DNA of 51,869 bases from Pseudomonadota bacterium (lineage in GTDB: Bacteria; Pseudomonadota; Alphaproteobacteria; SP197): contig JAQCLG010000005.1 of NCBI GenBank assembly GCA_027592745.1, positions 1-51,869 on the forward strand, given 5' to 3'. Numbering within the stretch: the stretch's first letter is position 1; each line of letters starts with the position of its first letter. Under the pieces are notes generated by a model. The model made no database searches. It saw only the letters and a list, made by a program, of their open reading frames with translations, and was not told where the DNA came from. The translations under genes were made by a program, and so were the position numbers. Of this stretch, positions 38,493 through 47,917 are shown piece by piece.

Positions 38493-39251
38493 TCAGCGAC
38501 CCTTGAAGACCGGCGCGCGGCGCTCCCTGCTCGCGGCCAGCCCCTCGGCGGCGTCCTGCGTGCGGAAGCAGGCCAGCGTCTGCGCCTTCAGCCGGGCGCT
38601 GTCGAGATTGCCCCGGCTGATGCCGACGATGGCCTGTTTCATCGCGGCAAGGGCCAGCGGGGAATTGGCAGCGAGCGTTGCGACGAAGGCAGCGACCTCC
38701 TCCTGGAAACCGGGGCGCCCGACCACGCGGTCGAGATAGCCGACCTGCAGCAGGGTCTCGTCGGACATCTGCTCGCCCAGCAGGAACAGGCGCCGGGCGA
38801 CCTGGGGACCCAGGCGTTCGACATAACGGCGCAGGCCGGATTCGTGAAAGACGACGCCGAGTTTCGCCGGCGGCATGACCAGCTTCATGCCGGCAACGCC
38901 GATGCGGAAGTCGCAGGCCAGGGCCAGGTCGGTGGCGCCGCCAAAGACGTTGCCGTTGAGCGCGCAGACCGTGGGCATGCGCAGGGCCTCGACACGGTCG
39001 GCAAGCTGCTCGAGCGGATTGACCGTCCAGTCGCGCGTCAGAACGTCGCTGAGGTCGACGCCTGCCGAGAAGCTCTTGTCGCCCGTGCCGGTGATGACCA
39101 GCACGCGCAGGTTCTCGTCGTCTTCGAGCGCGTCGAGCAGGGCGATGAAGGCGGGCACCTCGTCCATGGCCAGGATGTTGTGCTTGTCGGGCCGGTCGAG
39201 CCGGATCGTGGCGACGGCCTCGCCGCGCTCCAGGGTCCAGGCGCCGCTCAC
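38493..39251 (-). CDS. Enoyl-CoA hydratase/isomerase family protein
   Basis: GTG start overlapping the xthA stop (GTGA); ATIRLDRPDKHNILAMDEV...DKSFSAGVDLSD...CALNGNVFGGATDLALACDFRI. Confidence 0.88.
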   Translation of the reverse strand: MSGAWTLERGEAVATIRLDRPDKHNILAMDEVPAFIALLDALEDDENLRVLVITGTGDKSFSAGVDLSDVLTRDWTVNPLEQLADRVEALRMPTVCALNGNVFGGATDLALACDFRIGVAGMKLVMPPAKLGVVFHESGLRRYVERLGPQVARRLFLLGEQMSDETLLQVGYLDRVVGRPGFQEEVAAFVATLAANSPLALAAMKQAIVGISRGNLDSARLKAQTLACFRTQDAAEGLAASRERRAPVFKGR

Positions 39252-40054
39252 CGGGGCAGTTCCAGGGTGACGGCGACGGGGCAGTGGTCGCTGGGCAGTT
39301 CCCAACCGCGCACGTGCTTGTGGATCTCGGCGGCCTTGAGGTGGCGGCGCAGGGGCGGCGTCACCCAGACGTGGTCCAACCGGCGGCCCTTGTCGGCAGC
39401 CTCCCAGTCCTTGGCCCGGTAGCTCCACCAGGAATAGAGCTTCTGCGTCTCCGGGGTGAAGTAGCGCACGGCATCGACCCAGTCGTGGGCGGCCATCAGG
39501 CGTTCCATGGCCTCGACCTCGACCGGCGTGTGGCTGACCACCTTGAGCAGTGCCTTGTGCGACCAGACATCGTGTTCGCCCGGCGCGACGTTGAGGTCGC
39601 CGACCAGGACGAAGCGGTTGGCGGGGTTCTTGCGCGCGGCGAACCAGGCCGTCATGTCGGCCAGGAACTGCAGCTTGTGGGCGAACTTCGGGTTGAGCTC
39701 GGGGTCGGGTTCGTCGCCGCCTGCCGGGACGTAGAAGTTGTGGATCTCGGTGCTGCCTGGCAGCTCGGCCCAGACATGGCGGCCGTCCTCCTTGCCGCAC
39801 CAGTGGCGCACCCCCTTGTCGGCCAGCGGGATGCGGCTGAGGATCGCCACGCCGTTGTAACCCTTGAAGCCGGCGATCGCCTGGTGGCTCCAGCCGGCAT
39901 CGGCGAAGACCTGCGCGGGAAACTGGTCCTCCAGCGCCTTGATCTCCTGCAGGCAAAGCACGTCCGGGGCGTGTTCGCGCAGATAGGCCAGCACCGTTTC
40001 GGCGCGCAGGCGCACGGAGTTGATGTTCCAGGTCGCGATGGTGATCTCGGTCAT
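39248..40054 (-). CDS. xthA: Exodeoxyribonuclease III
   Basis: ITIATWNINSVRLRAETVLAYLREHAPDVLCLQEIKALEDQFP...VGDLNVAP...SDHCPVAVTLELP. Confidence 0.94.
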   Translation of the reverse strand: MTEITIATWNINSVRLRAETVLAYLREHAPDVLCLQEIKALEDQFPAQVFADAGWSHQAIAGFKGYNGVAILSRIPLADKGVRHWCGKEDGRHVWAELPGSTEIHNFYVPAGGDEPDPELNPKFAHKLQFLADMTAWFAARKNPANRFVLVGDLNVAPGEHDVWSHKALLKVVSHTPVEVEAMERLMAAHDWVDAVRYFTPETQKLYSWWSYRAKDWEAADKGRRLDHVWVTPPLRRHLKAAEIHKHVRGWELPSDHCPVAVTLELPR

Positions 40055-40067
40055 GGCTGTCGGATTC

Positions 40068-40356
40068 TCACGATGGGGCGGTGTAGTCCACGGCAAGGCG
40101 CAGGTCGCGCAGCGGGCGGAACAGGCGGATTGCCTCGGCATAGAGCGGGTGCGCCTTGAAGGTGGCAAGGGCGGCCTCGTCGGCGAACTCGCCATAGACG
40201 ACGACGTCGATCTCGTCGGACCAGGGATCGATGCGGCTGTTGCGCTCGACCTCCAGGACGCTGGCCGCCGGAATCGACCTGAGCAGCGACAGACCGGTCA
40301 GGACGGCCTCGCGGTCGCGCGGATCGCGCGCGGAACAGGACGATGTGGCGGATCAT
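40068..40356 (-). pseudogene. Dabb (stress-responsive A/B barrel) domain protein, frameshifted at a (CG)4 run
   Basis: MIRHIVLFRAR in frame 0, then RDPRDREAVLTGLSLLRSIPAASVLEVERNSRIDPWSDEIDVVVYGEFADEAALATFKAHPLYAEAIRLFRPLRDLRLAVDYTAPS* in another frame; span 289 nt. Confidence 0.85.
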
Positions 40357-40409
40357 GACGCCTGATAGCGCGATCGTGCGGCCAAGCCCAGCCCGTCCGG
40401 ACGGGTTGT

Positions 40410-40826
40410 TCACATTGCTGCAGGCGCCATGGTCCACAGGAACTGCGCTGTGGTCCCGCCGCTGTTCTCGACCCGATAGCGCCAGCCCGGCGCGAAGTAG
40501 AAGACATCGCCGGGCCCGGCCTCGACCTTGTCCCCGGCGTCGTTGCTGTCCTGCCAGAAGAAGGTGAAACGGCCCGAGAGCACGTAATAGGCCTCGTAGG
40601 CGCGCCCGCCGAAGTGCATCGCGACATCGGGGGCGGCATCGCCCTCGATGAAGGACCACCACACGGTCGACTGGCCGGCCTGGAGTTCGCACACGCCCAT
40701 GGCCAGTTCCGAGCCCTGTCCGGCCCGGCTGACATGCCGCTTGATGGCAAAGCTGCCTTGCCGTGCCGGATAGGGTTCCCAGGCAAGGTCGCTGTCGCGG
40801 ATCAGGGCGGGCGTGTTCTCGGGCAT
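40410..40826 (-). CDS. Cupin domain protein
   Basis: MHFGGRAYEAYYVLSGRFTFFWQDSNDAGDKVEAGPGDVFYFAPGWRYRVENSG. Confidence 0.85.
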   Translation of the reverse strand: MPENTPALIRDSDLAWEPYPARQGSFAIKRHVSRAGQGSELAMGVCELQAGQSTVWWSFIEGDAAPDVAMHFGGRAYEAYYVLSGRFTFFWQDSNDAGDKVEAGPGDVFYFAPGWRYRVENSGGTTAQFLWTMAPAAM

Positions 40827-40853
40827 GGCAGGGCTCCGTGCGGGAAGGCAAGC

Positions 40854-41432
40854 TTAAGCGGCGGACCCGGCGATCTCCAGCCAGGGCCAGCGCGCCCGAT
40901 AGCTCGCGCATTTCTGCGCAAAGCGGGCAGGCGTGGGATTGTCGGGATTGGGCGCCAGGCGGCCCGCGAACAGGTCCTCCAGGCCCCAGGGTGCATGTAC
41001 CTGGAAGCCGCCATGGTCGTCCGGGCGCAGGCCGACGCAGGTGCAGGCCACGACAAAGCGGGCGATGTTGTCGCGGCTGCCGGCGGTTGTCGGATAGGGG
41101 CTGCCGAAATGTTCCTGGAACCACAGCGGCACGCGGGCCTGGTTTCTCACCTCGTGGACGACGCCGAGGTCGCCAAGCAGCACGTCGGCGCGTGCGATCA
41201 CCGCGTCCTTGGCTTCCCAAGAGGTGTCGGGGTCCCAGTAGAAGATGTCGTAGTCGCGGACATGGGCGTTGGCGGGCTGGCCCGACCGGGCGTTCCATAC
41301 CGTCCCCACGATGCAGCCGGCAACCAGCCAGCAGTCGGCGACGCCGAGCTCGGGCAAGCGCGCCAGGATCGCGACATTGGCCGGGTCGGCGAGCGCATGG
41401 TCAAGCAGGCGTGTGGCGAGCGGATCGGTCAT
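40854..41432 (-). CDS. Nucleotidyltransferase family protein
   Basis: DCWLVAGCIVGTVWNARSGQPANAHVRDYDIFYWDPDTSWEAKD. Confidence 0.85.
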   Translation of the reverse strand: MTDPLATRLLDHALADPANVAILARLPELGVADCWLVAGCIVGTVWNARSGQPANAHVRDYDIFYWDPDTSWEAKDAVIARADVLLGDLGVVHEVRNQARVPLWFQEHFGSPYPTTAGSRDNIARFVVACTCVGLRPDDHGGFQVHAPWGLEDLFAGRLAPNPDNPTPARFAQKCASYRARWPWLEIAGSAA

Positions 41433-41506
41433 CGGGCCATTGTGCCGTCCCGGCTTCAGTCAGGCAGCACGGCAGCGATGGAATCGGGGGATGGAATGCC
41501 TCTGGC

Positions 41507-44500
41507 TCAGGCGGTCGGCTCAACCCGTTCCCTGCGTCCCTTGCGCTTCTGCCGGCGCACCCTCCGGTTCCTGCGCCAGTCGCCGAAGTTGGCCCGGACC
41601 ATCAGGGCGCAGGGCGTGAAGACCAGGGTCAGCACGGTGGCGAAGGTCAGGCCGAAGACGATGGCGCTGGCAAGCTGCACCCACCACTGGGTCGAGGGCG
41701 CACCGACCGAGACGTGGCGGCTGAAGAAGTCGATGTTGGTCGACAGCACCATGGGCATCAGGCCCAGGATGGTCGTGATCGTGGTCAGCATGACCGGGCG
41801 CAGGCGCTGGGCGCCGGTGCGCAGGATCGCGTCCGTGATGCTGGCGCTGCGTCCCTTGAGGTGATCGAAGGTGTCGATCAGCACGATGTTGTTGTTCACC
41901 ACGATGCCGGCCAGTGCGATGACGCCGATGCCGGTCATCACGATGCCGAACGGCTTGCCGGTGACGATCAGGCCGATCATCACGCCGATCGTCGACATGA
42001 TCACCGCCGAGAGGATGAGGAAGGCCGAATAGAAGCTGTTGAACTGGGTGACCAGGATGATCGCCATCAGGAACAGCGCGACGCCGAAGGCCTGCATCAG
42101 GAAGGCCGCGGCCTTGTCCTGGTCCTCGCTTTCGCCGCGGAACTCGATGTCGATGCGCGGGTCGAAACCCGCCTGGCCGATCCAGGCGGTCAGCGCCTGG
42201 ACTTCCGTGTCGGCAAGCACGCCGGGTGCGACATCTGCCTTCAGCGTCATCACGCGCTGGCCGTCGACGCGGTTGAGCGTGCCGACCTGGGGTGCGGCCG
42301 TGCGCGTCACGAAGTTCGAGACCGGCACCAGGCCGAACGGCGTCTCGATGCGCAGCCGGTCGAGCTGGTCGAGCGTGCGCGACTCCACGGGGAAGCGCGC
42401 CCGCACGTCGATCTCGTCCTTGGAATCGTCAGGCCGGATGGTCGACATCTGCAGGCCGTTGGTCACCAGGCGCACGACGCCGCCGATCGAGGAGACATCG
42501 GTGCCGAACTTGGCGGCCTGGGCGCGGTCGACGTCGATCTGCCACTCGATGCCGGGCAGCGGGCGGCTGTCCTCGACATCGGTCAGGCCGGGCATGGCGT
42601 CCATGTGGGCGCGGATTCGCGCCACGGCCGGAACGATGAGTTCTGGATAGCGCGAGCCGACCTGGATCTTGACCGGCTTGCCGCTGCCCGGTCCGGCTTC
42701 CTGCTGGCGCGGTTCGACGACGATGCCGGCGAGATCGGCGGTGCGTTCGCGCACCTCCTCGAAGATCGCCTCGGCCGGCCGGCGCTGTTCCCAGTAGACG
42801 AACTCCACCGTGATCGAGCCGATCACGTCTTCGGCGGCATCGCCCCCCTCGCCGACTTCGCCGACGCGGGCATAGACCGTCTCGAACTCGTCCATGTCCA
42901 GGATGCGCGCCTCGACCTCGTGGACCAGGGCATCCCGTTCCCAGATCGAGAGATTGCCGCGGGCATGGATCTGGAAGGCGGCCTGTTCGGGTTCGACGCT
43001 GGGGAAGAACTCCACGCCGTTGCCGTGGCTGGCGTAATAGACCTGCACGCCGATCAGGATGGCCACGGCGGCGAGCACGACCTTGCCGGGATGGCGCAGG
43101 GCACGGTGCAGCAGGCGCACGTAGAAGCCCGTGAAGCCGCGAAGGTCGTCCAGGTTCTCATCGCCGTCGGCCGAGAGCACCGGTGTGTTGGGGCCGCGCT
43201 GTCCCGCCTTGCCGAACAGGGAACCCAGCACCGGCACGAAGATCAGCGCCATGGCGAGCGAGGCGGTCAGCGTCGCGATCAGGGTGATCGGCAGGAACTT
43301 CATGAACTCGCCCACGACATCGGGCCAGAACATCAGCGGCAGGAAGGCCGCCAGGGTGGTCAGCGTCGAGGATGTGATCGGCCAGGCCATGCGCGTGGCC
43401 GCGGCATGGTAGGCCGCACCGCGGTCGTTGCCCTCGGCCATCTTGCGGTCGGCGTATTCGGTGACGACGATGGCACCGTCGACCAGCATGCCCACGGCCA
43501 GGATCAGGCTGAACAGCACGACGATGTTCATCGTGAAGCCCAGCGCCGAGAGCACCAGGATGCCGGCCAGGAACGAGCCCGGAATGGCGATGCCGACCAG
43601 GGCGGCCGAGCGCCAGCCCATGGCCCAGACGATCACGATCATCACCAGCAGGATCGCCGAGAGCACGTTGTTCTGCAGGTCGCCCAGCATGGTGCGGATG
43701 TCGCCGGAGCGGTCCTGGGTGTAGGCGACCTCGACCTCGGGCGGCCAGTCGGCGCTGACGCGTTCGACCACGGCGCGCACCTGGGCGATGGTGTCGATGA
43801 CGTTCTCGCCGGTGCGTTTGGAGATTTCCAGCGCTAGTGCCGGTTCGCCGCCGACCCGGGCGAAGCTCTCGGGGTCCTTGAACGTGCGGTTCACGCTGGC
43901 GATGTCGCGCAGCATGGTGACCGCGTCGCCCTGGGTCTTGATCGGGAGGTCGAGCAGGTCCTGGGCGCCCTCCAGCAGGCCCGGCACCTTGACGCTGAAA
44001 CGCCCCGAGCCGGTGTCGAGCGCGCCGGCGGCGACCAGCCGGTTGGAGCGGCCGACGAACTCGATCAGCTCGGTGGCGTCCAGGGCGTAGCTCTCGACCA
44101 GCATGGGGTCGATCACGATCTCGACCAGCTCCTCGCGATCGCCCGCCAGGTTGGCCTCCAGCACCGTGGCAATGCCCTCGATCTCGTCCTGCAGGTCGCG
44201 CGCCAGGCGCAGCAGGGTGCGCTCGGGCACGTCGCCCGAAAGGGTGACCACGATGACCGGGAACAGCGAGAGGTTGACCTCGTTGACCGTGGGTTCGTCG
44301 GTCTCGTCGGGCAGTTCCGGCTTGGCGAGGTCGACCTTGGCGCGCACGTCGTCGATCGCGGTGTCGGCGTCGAAGCCGGCGTCGAACTCCAGGATGACGT
44401 TGGCGCCGCCCTCGTAGGCGCTCGAGCGCATCTCCTTGACGCCTTCGATGCCCCGAAGTTCCTGTTCCATGGGGCGGATCAGCAGGCGTTCGGCATCGCC

Positions 44501-44671
44501 CGGCGAGATGCCCTCGTGGTTCATCGAGACGTAGATGATCGGGATGTTGATGTCGGGGTCCGATTCCTTGGGAATCGTGACGTAGGAGACCGTGCCGGCG
44601 ATCAGGATCAGGGTGAGCAGCAGCAGCACCGTCCGGGGACGGGCAAGGGCGCTCTGGATGATCGCGATCAT
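41507..44671 (-). CDS. RND-family efflux permease (AcrB-like)
   Basis: 1054 aa; TVSYVTIPKESDPDINIPIIYVSMNHEGISPGDAERLLIRPMEQELRGIEGVKEM; large TM blocks. Confidence 0.95.
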   Translation of the reverse strand: MIAIIQSALARPRTVLLLLTLILIAGTVSYVTIPKESDPDINIPIIYVSMNHEGISPGDAERLLIRPMEQELRGIEGVKEMRSSAYEGGANVILEFDAGFDADTAIDDVRAKVDLAKPELPDETDEPTVNEVNLSLFPVIVVTLSGDVPERTLLRLARDLQDEIEGIATVLEANLAGDREELVEIVIDPMLVESYALDATELIEFVGRSNRLVAAGALDTGSGRFSVKVPGLLEGAQDLLDLPIKTQGDAVTMLRDIASVNRTFKDPESFARVGGEPALALEISKRTGENVIDTIAQVRAVVERVSADWPPEVEVAYTQDRSGDIRTMLGDLQNNVLSAILLVMIVIVWAMGWRSAALVGIAIPGSFLAGILVLSALGFTMNIVVLFSLILAVGMLVDGAIVVTEYADRKMAEGNDRGAAYHAAATRMAWPITSSTLTTLAAFLPLMFWPDVVGEFMKFLPITLIATLTASLAMALIFVPVLGSLFGKAGQRGPNTPVLSADGDENLDDLRGFTGFYVRLLHRALRHPGKVVLAAVAILIGVQVYYASHGNGVEFFPSVEPEQAAFQIHARGNLSIWERDALVHEVEARILDMDEFETVYARVGEVGEGGDAAEDVIGSITVEFVYWEQRRPAEAIFEEVRERTADLAGIVVEPRQQEAGPGSGKPVKIQVGSRYPELIVPAVARIRAHMDAMPGLTDVEDSRPLPGIEWQIDVDRAQAAKFGTDVSSIGGVVRLVTNGLQMSTIRPDDSKDEIDVRARFPVESRTLDQLDRLRIETPFGLVPVSNFVTRTAAPQVGTLNRVDGQRVMTLKADVAPGVLADTEVQALTAWIGQAGFDPRIDIEFRGESEDQDKAAAFLMQAFGVALFLMAIILVTQFNSFYSAFLILSAVIMSTIGVMIGLIVTGKPFGIVMTGIGVIALAGIVVNNNIVLIDTFDHLKGRSASITDAILRTGAQRLRPVMLTTITTILGLMPMVLSTNIDFFSRHVSVGAPSTQWWVQLASAIVFGLTFATVLTLVFTPCALMVRANFGDWRRNRRVRRQKRKGRRERVEPTA

Positions 44672-45756
44672 GGCTTCTGCGAGAAGGCCGAGTCCTCGAC
44701 CAGCACCGGTTCGACCGCCTGGCCCTCGGCGACATAGTCGTGGCCGACCGTGATGATCGTGGCGCTGTCGGGCAGGCCCGCCACCCAGATGCCGTCGGCT
44801 GCGTCGGCGACCACGGTGACCGGCACGAACCGCACGGTGTCGGCATCGTCGACGATCTTCACGCCCAGGGTGCCGTCATCGGCCAGGCTGAGCGCGGCGG
44901 GCGAGACGAAATGGGCGCTGAGCGTGACCATCGGCAGGTCGATGTCGGCGGTCAGGCCGGCCGGCACAGCGTGATCGGGGTTGGCAACCTCTAGTTCGAT
45001 GCGGAAGGTGCGGGTCTCCGGCTCGGCAACCTTGCCGATGAACCGCAGGGTGCCCTCCACCGTCTGGCCGGTGATCAGTCGCGCACTGCCGGGCTCGCCC
45101 AGGGTAAGGCCGCCGACCTCGCGTTCGCTCACCGCGCCGATCACCACGATCGGGTCGAGATCGTAGAGGGTACCGATCTGGGTGTTGACGTCGACGACGT
45201 CGCCGATCTCGACATCGAGGGATTCCAGCGCGCCTGGGAAGGGCGCGGAGATCTTCGTGCGGGCGATGTCGAGCTGGATCGCGGCCAGTTCGGCCCGCGC
45301 GCTCTGCAGGTCGGCGCGGGCTCCGGCGTCGGTGGTTTCCGCCCGCCAGCCGCTTTCGGCCAGTTCCGCCGAGGCATCGGCCTGGATCTGGCGCTGTTCG
45401 ACCAGGGCCTGGGCGCGGCTCAGGCGCTGGTTGCGGTCGTCGGTGGCGAGCTGGACGAGCAGGTCGTCTTCGCCGACATAGTCGCCCTCGGTCACCGCGA
45501 TGGTCTCGATGCGGCCTGCGGTTTCGGTGCGCAGGGCGAGTTCGCGGCTGGCCGCGGTACGCCCCGTCACGGTCAGCGTCACCGTGTAGGGCTGGCTCTG
45601 GCTGGGTGCGACGCGCACCTTGGCGGCCTCGACAGGTTCGTCGACGGCGGCTTCGCCCGCCGCGGGTGCTGCCGGCTCTCCGCCGAACTGGCCCGAGGCA
45701 ACCCAGAGGATGGCGCCGATCGCCAGGGCGATCGCCAGGATGTGCGAGGTTCTCAT
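44668..45756 (-). CDS. RND efflux periplasmic adaptor (MFP)
   Basis: VTGRTAASRELALRTETAGRIETIAVTEGDYVGEDDLLVQL; ATGA overlap with the permease gene. Confidence 0.92.
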   Translation of the reverse strand: MRTSHILAIALAIGAILWVASGQFGGEPAAPAAGEAAVDEPVEAAKVRVAPSQSQPYTVTLTVTGRTAASRELALRTETAGRIETIAVTEGDYVGEDDLLVQLATDDRNQRLSRAQALVEQRQIQADASAELAESGWRAETTDAGARADLQSARAELAAIQLDIARTKISAPFPGALESLDVEIGDVVDVNTQIGTLYDLDPIVVIGAVSEREVGGLTLGEPGSARLITGQTVEGTLRFIGKVAEPETRTFRIELEVANPDHAVPAGLTADIDLPMVTLSAHFVSPAALSLADDGTLGVKIVDDADTVRFVPVTVVADAADGIWVAGLPDSATIITVGHDYVAEGQAVEPVLVEDSAFSQKP

Positions 45757-45984
45757 CGCCGCAAGATGCCCGCGCAGAAGCCGCAGTCAACGGCAGCGAC
45801 GATGATGGTGGACATCCCGTACGGAGGGGCGGGCAGGGTGGAATCTGGGGGCATCGGTACCGTCGGGTGTGGAGACGTTCTACGGGGCATTCCCTAGCAC
45901 GGACCACCTAACGGCGGGGTGTTTCAGAACGATGTCAGGCCGGTATCACCCTGCAACGCCCTGGCGCAAGCCGTGGTTGCAGGC

Positions 45985-46146
45985 TCAGACGCCGTTCCAG
46001 ACCCGGTGCTGGTAGATCGAGGTACCCTGAACCACCGGCACACGCTCCAGGTTGAGGTCGCGGAGCTGGTGCGGGGAAAGGCGGTCGAGCTCGCTGCGGA
46101 GCTGGGCGCGCAGGCGGATGTTGCGCAGAAGGGCGATGGCGCTCAT
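45985..46146 (-). CDS. DUF1127-like small protein
   Basis: MSAIALLRNIRLRAQLRSELDRLSPHQLRDLNLERVPVVQGTSIYQHRVWNGV. Confidence 0.75.
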   Translation of the reverse strand: MSAIALLRNIRLRAQLRSELDRLSPHQLRDLNLERVPVVQGTSIYQHRVWNGV

Positions 46147-46219
46147 GGCCGTGTTCCTGACGATGCCGCAGGCTCGGGTCCTGCAGCGGGTTGGTGCTGA
46201 AGGGCCAGATGGGCTTCTT

Positions 46220-46234
46220 TTGTGCACTGCACAA
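46220..46234. promoter_or_regulatory. Perfect palindrome TTGTGCA-C-TGCACAA
   Basis: 7-bp arms, upstream of a DUF1127-like gene. Confidence 0.55.
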
Positions 46235-46301
46235 TAGGCGCGCCGGCAACCCAGGCATGCGGCCTGCGCATGCCCCTCGGAGCGCCGACCTGCCGCGCCT
46301 C

Positions 46302-47186
46302 TCAGGCTTCGAAGCTGCGCCCGCTCAGGCGTTCGTAGGCCTCCACGTAGCGCTCCCGCGTGCGCGCCACGATCTCGGGCGGCAGCTCAGGCCCCGGCGC
46401 GGTCTTGCCCCAGTCCTTCAGGCCCTCCAGCCAGTCGCGCAGGAACTGCTTGTCGAAGGAGGGCGGCGAGGCGCCGGGCTGCCACTGGTCGGCCGGCCAG
46501 AAGCGGGAGCTGTCGCTGGTCAGGCACTCGTCGACCAGGGTCAGCTCGCCCTCGATCAGGCCGAACTCGAACTTGGTGTCGGCCACGATGATGCCGCAGG
46601 ACGCCGCGTGTTCGACCCCGGCGCCGTAGAGCGCCAGCGTGATGTCGCGCACCCGTTCCGCCAGGTCCCGGCCGATCAGGGCGGCGGCCTCACCGAAGCC
46701 GATGGTCTGGTCGTGCCGGCCCAGCTCGGCCTTGGTCGAGGGCGTGAAGATCGGCTCGGGCAGGCGGTTGGCCTGGCGCAGGCCCTCGGGCAGGGCGATG
46801 CCGGAAATCGTCCCGCTCGCCTGGTAGTCCTTCCAGCCGCTGCCCGCGATATAGCCGCGCGCGATCGCCTCGACCGGCAGCACGCGTGCCTTGCGCACGA
46901 TCACGGCGCGCCCGGCGAGCCAGGCGGCCTCGCCGTCGTCCAGCGGCAGTTCGGCAAGGTCGGTGGTCACGATGTGGTTGGGCACGATCCCGGCCAGGCG
47001 CTCGAACCAGAACAGGGAGAGGCCGTTGAGCAGGCGTCCCTTGTCGGGGATAGGCGTCGGCATCACGACGTCGAAGGCCGAGATGCGGTCGGAGGCGACC
47101 AGCAGCAGCCGTTCGCCCAGGTCGTAGATGTCGCGCACCTTGCCTCGGGCAAGCAGGGGCAGGTGTTTCAGGGTCGGCTGGTCCAT
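46302..47186 (-). CDS. purC: Phosphoribosylaminoimidazole-succinocarboxamide synthase
   Basis: LLARGKVRDIYDLGERLLLVASDRISAFDVVMPTPIPDKG...EAIARGYIAGSGWKDY. Confidence 0.96.
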   Translation of the reverse strand: MDQPTLKHLPLLARGKVRDIYDLGERLLLVASDRISAFDVVMPTPIPDKGRLLNGLSLFWFERLAGIVPNHIVTTDLAELPLDDGEAAWLAGRAVIVRKARVLPVEAIARGYIAGSGWKDYQASGTISGIALPEGLRQANRLPEPIFTPSTKAELGRHDQTIGFGEAAALIGRDLAERVRDITLALYGAGVEHAASCGIIVADTKFEFGLIEGELTLVDECLTSDSSRFWPADQWQPGASPPSFDKQFLRDWLEGLKDWGKTAPGPELPPEIVARTRERYVEAYERLSGRSFEA

Positions 47187-47417
47187 GGCGTGTTTCCGCT
47201 GGGGAGCGCCGTCATCGCCTTGCGCCCGGCGAGTGTCAAGCCGGCGCCCTGCCCTCAAACGACATCGCCCCGGTGCTGCGTGCAGCCGGGGCGACGGGAA
47301 GGCTCGGAAAACGAAACGGCCGGGACATGAAGCCCGGCCCGGCAGGCGCGCGGGGCGGGGTTCAGTCCCGGCCGGTGTGGGCCGGTTCGACCGCGGGATC
47401 GATCATCGATCCGCGGG

Positions 47418-47588
47418 TCAACGACGGACCTGGGTCTGCGAGTACCAGCCCGAACCGATCAGCGACGGATCGCTGTGGACCGGCAGGCCGATATCCGCGC
47501 GCAGGCGGGCGTCAAGGCGGCTGAGTTCGGTTTGCGAACGGCCACGACGGCGCCAGCTGCGATAGCCGTCAACGACTTCGCGCAGCAT
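47418..47588 (-). CDS. DUF1127 domain small protein
   Basis: MLREVVDGYRSWRRRGRSQTELSRLDARLRADIGLPVHSDPSLIGSGWYSQTQVRR; AAGGAAGA before the ATG. Confidence 0.8.
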   Translation of the reverse strand: MLREVVDGYRSWRRRGRSQTELSRLDARLRADIGLPVHSDPSLIGSGWYSQTQVRR

Positions 47589-47663
47589 CTTGGTCTTCCT
47601 TGTCACGTCAGGTTGTGTAAAGAGCCGGAGGCGCCGAACACGGGTTGGTCAGTCATGCGGGCA

Positions 47664-47679
47664 TTGCTGCATTGCACAA
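47664..47679. promoter_or_regulatory. TGC-rich palindrome TTGCTGCATTGCACAA
   Basis: Shares TGCAnTGCACAA with 46220-46234. Confidence 0.5.
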
Positions 47680-47917
47680 CCGGGGGCATCCAGCGCCGTG
47701 TCGAGGGAGGAGGCACGGCGCCTCCGACCTCTCTAAGATAATGCTGCAATGCGAAAAGACCAATGCTGCGCTTGCACGATAGCCATGCAATCCTCGCATG
47801 GCTGAAGGATTGCGCGGGTCACTTGCGCCTTTGCCGTCTTCGGGCGAGGCTCGCGGCTGCTGCGACATGTGACCGGGGCCGTGGCGCCCGAGCGGTCCGC
47901 GACACGGAGAACAAGGC

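Noticed and set aside
40763-43837. 1024-aa plus-strand ORF
   Set aside because: Antisense to the RND permease; low-complexity His/Arg/Asp-rich composition.
47267-47292. GC-rich hairpin gccccggtgctgc-gt-gcagccggggc as terminator
   Set aside because: Stem has a bulge and no T-run on either side; insufficient to call.
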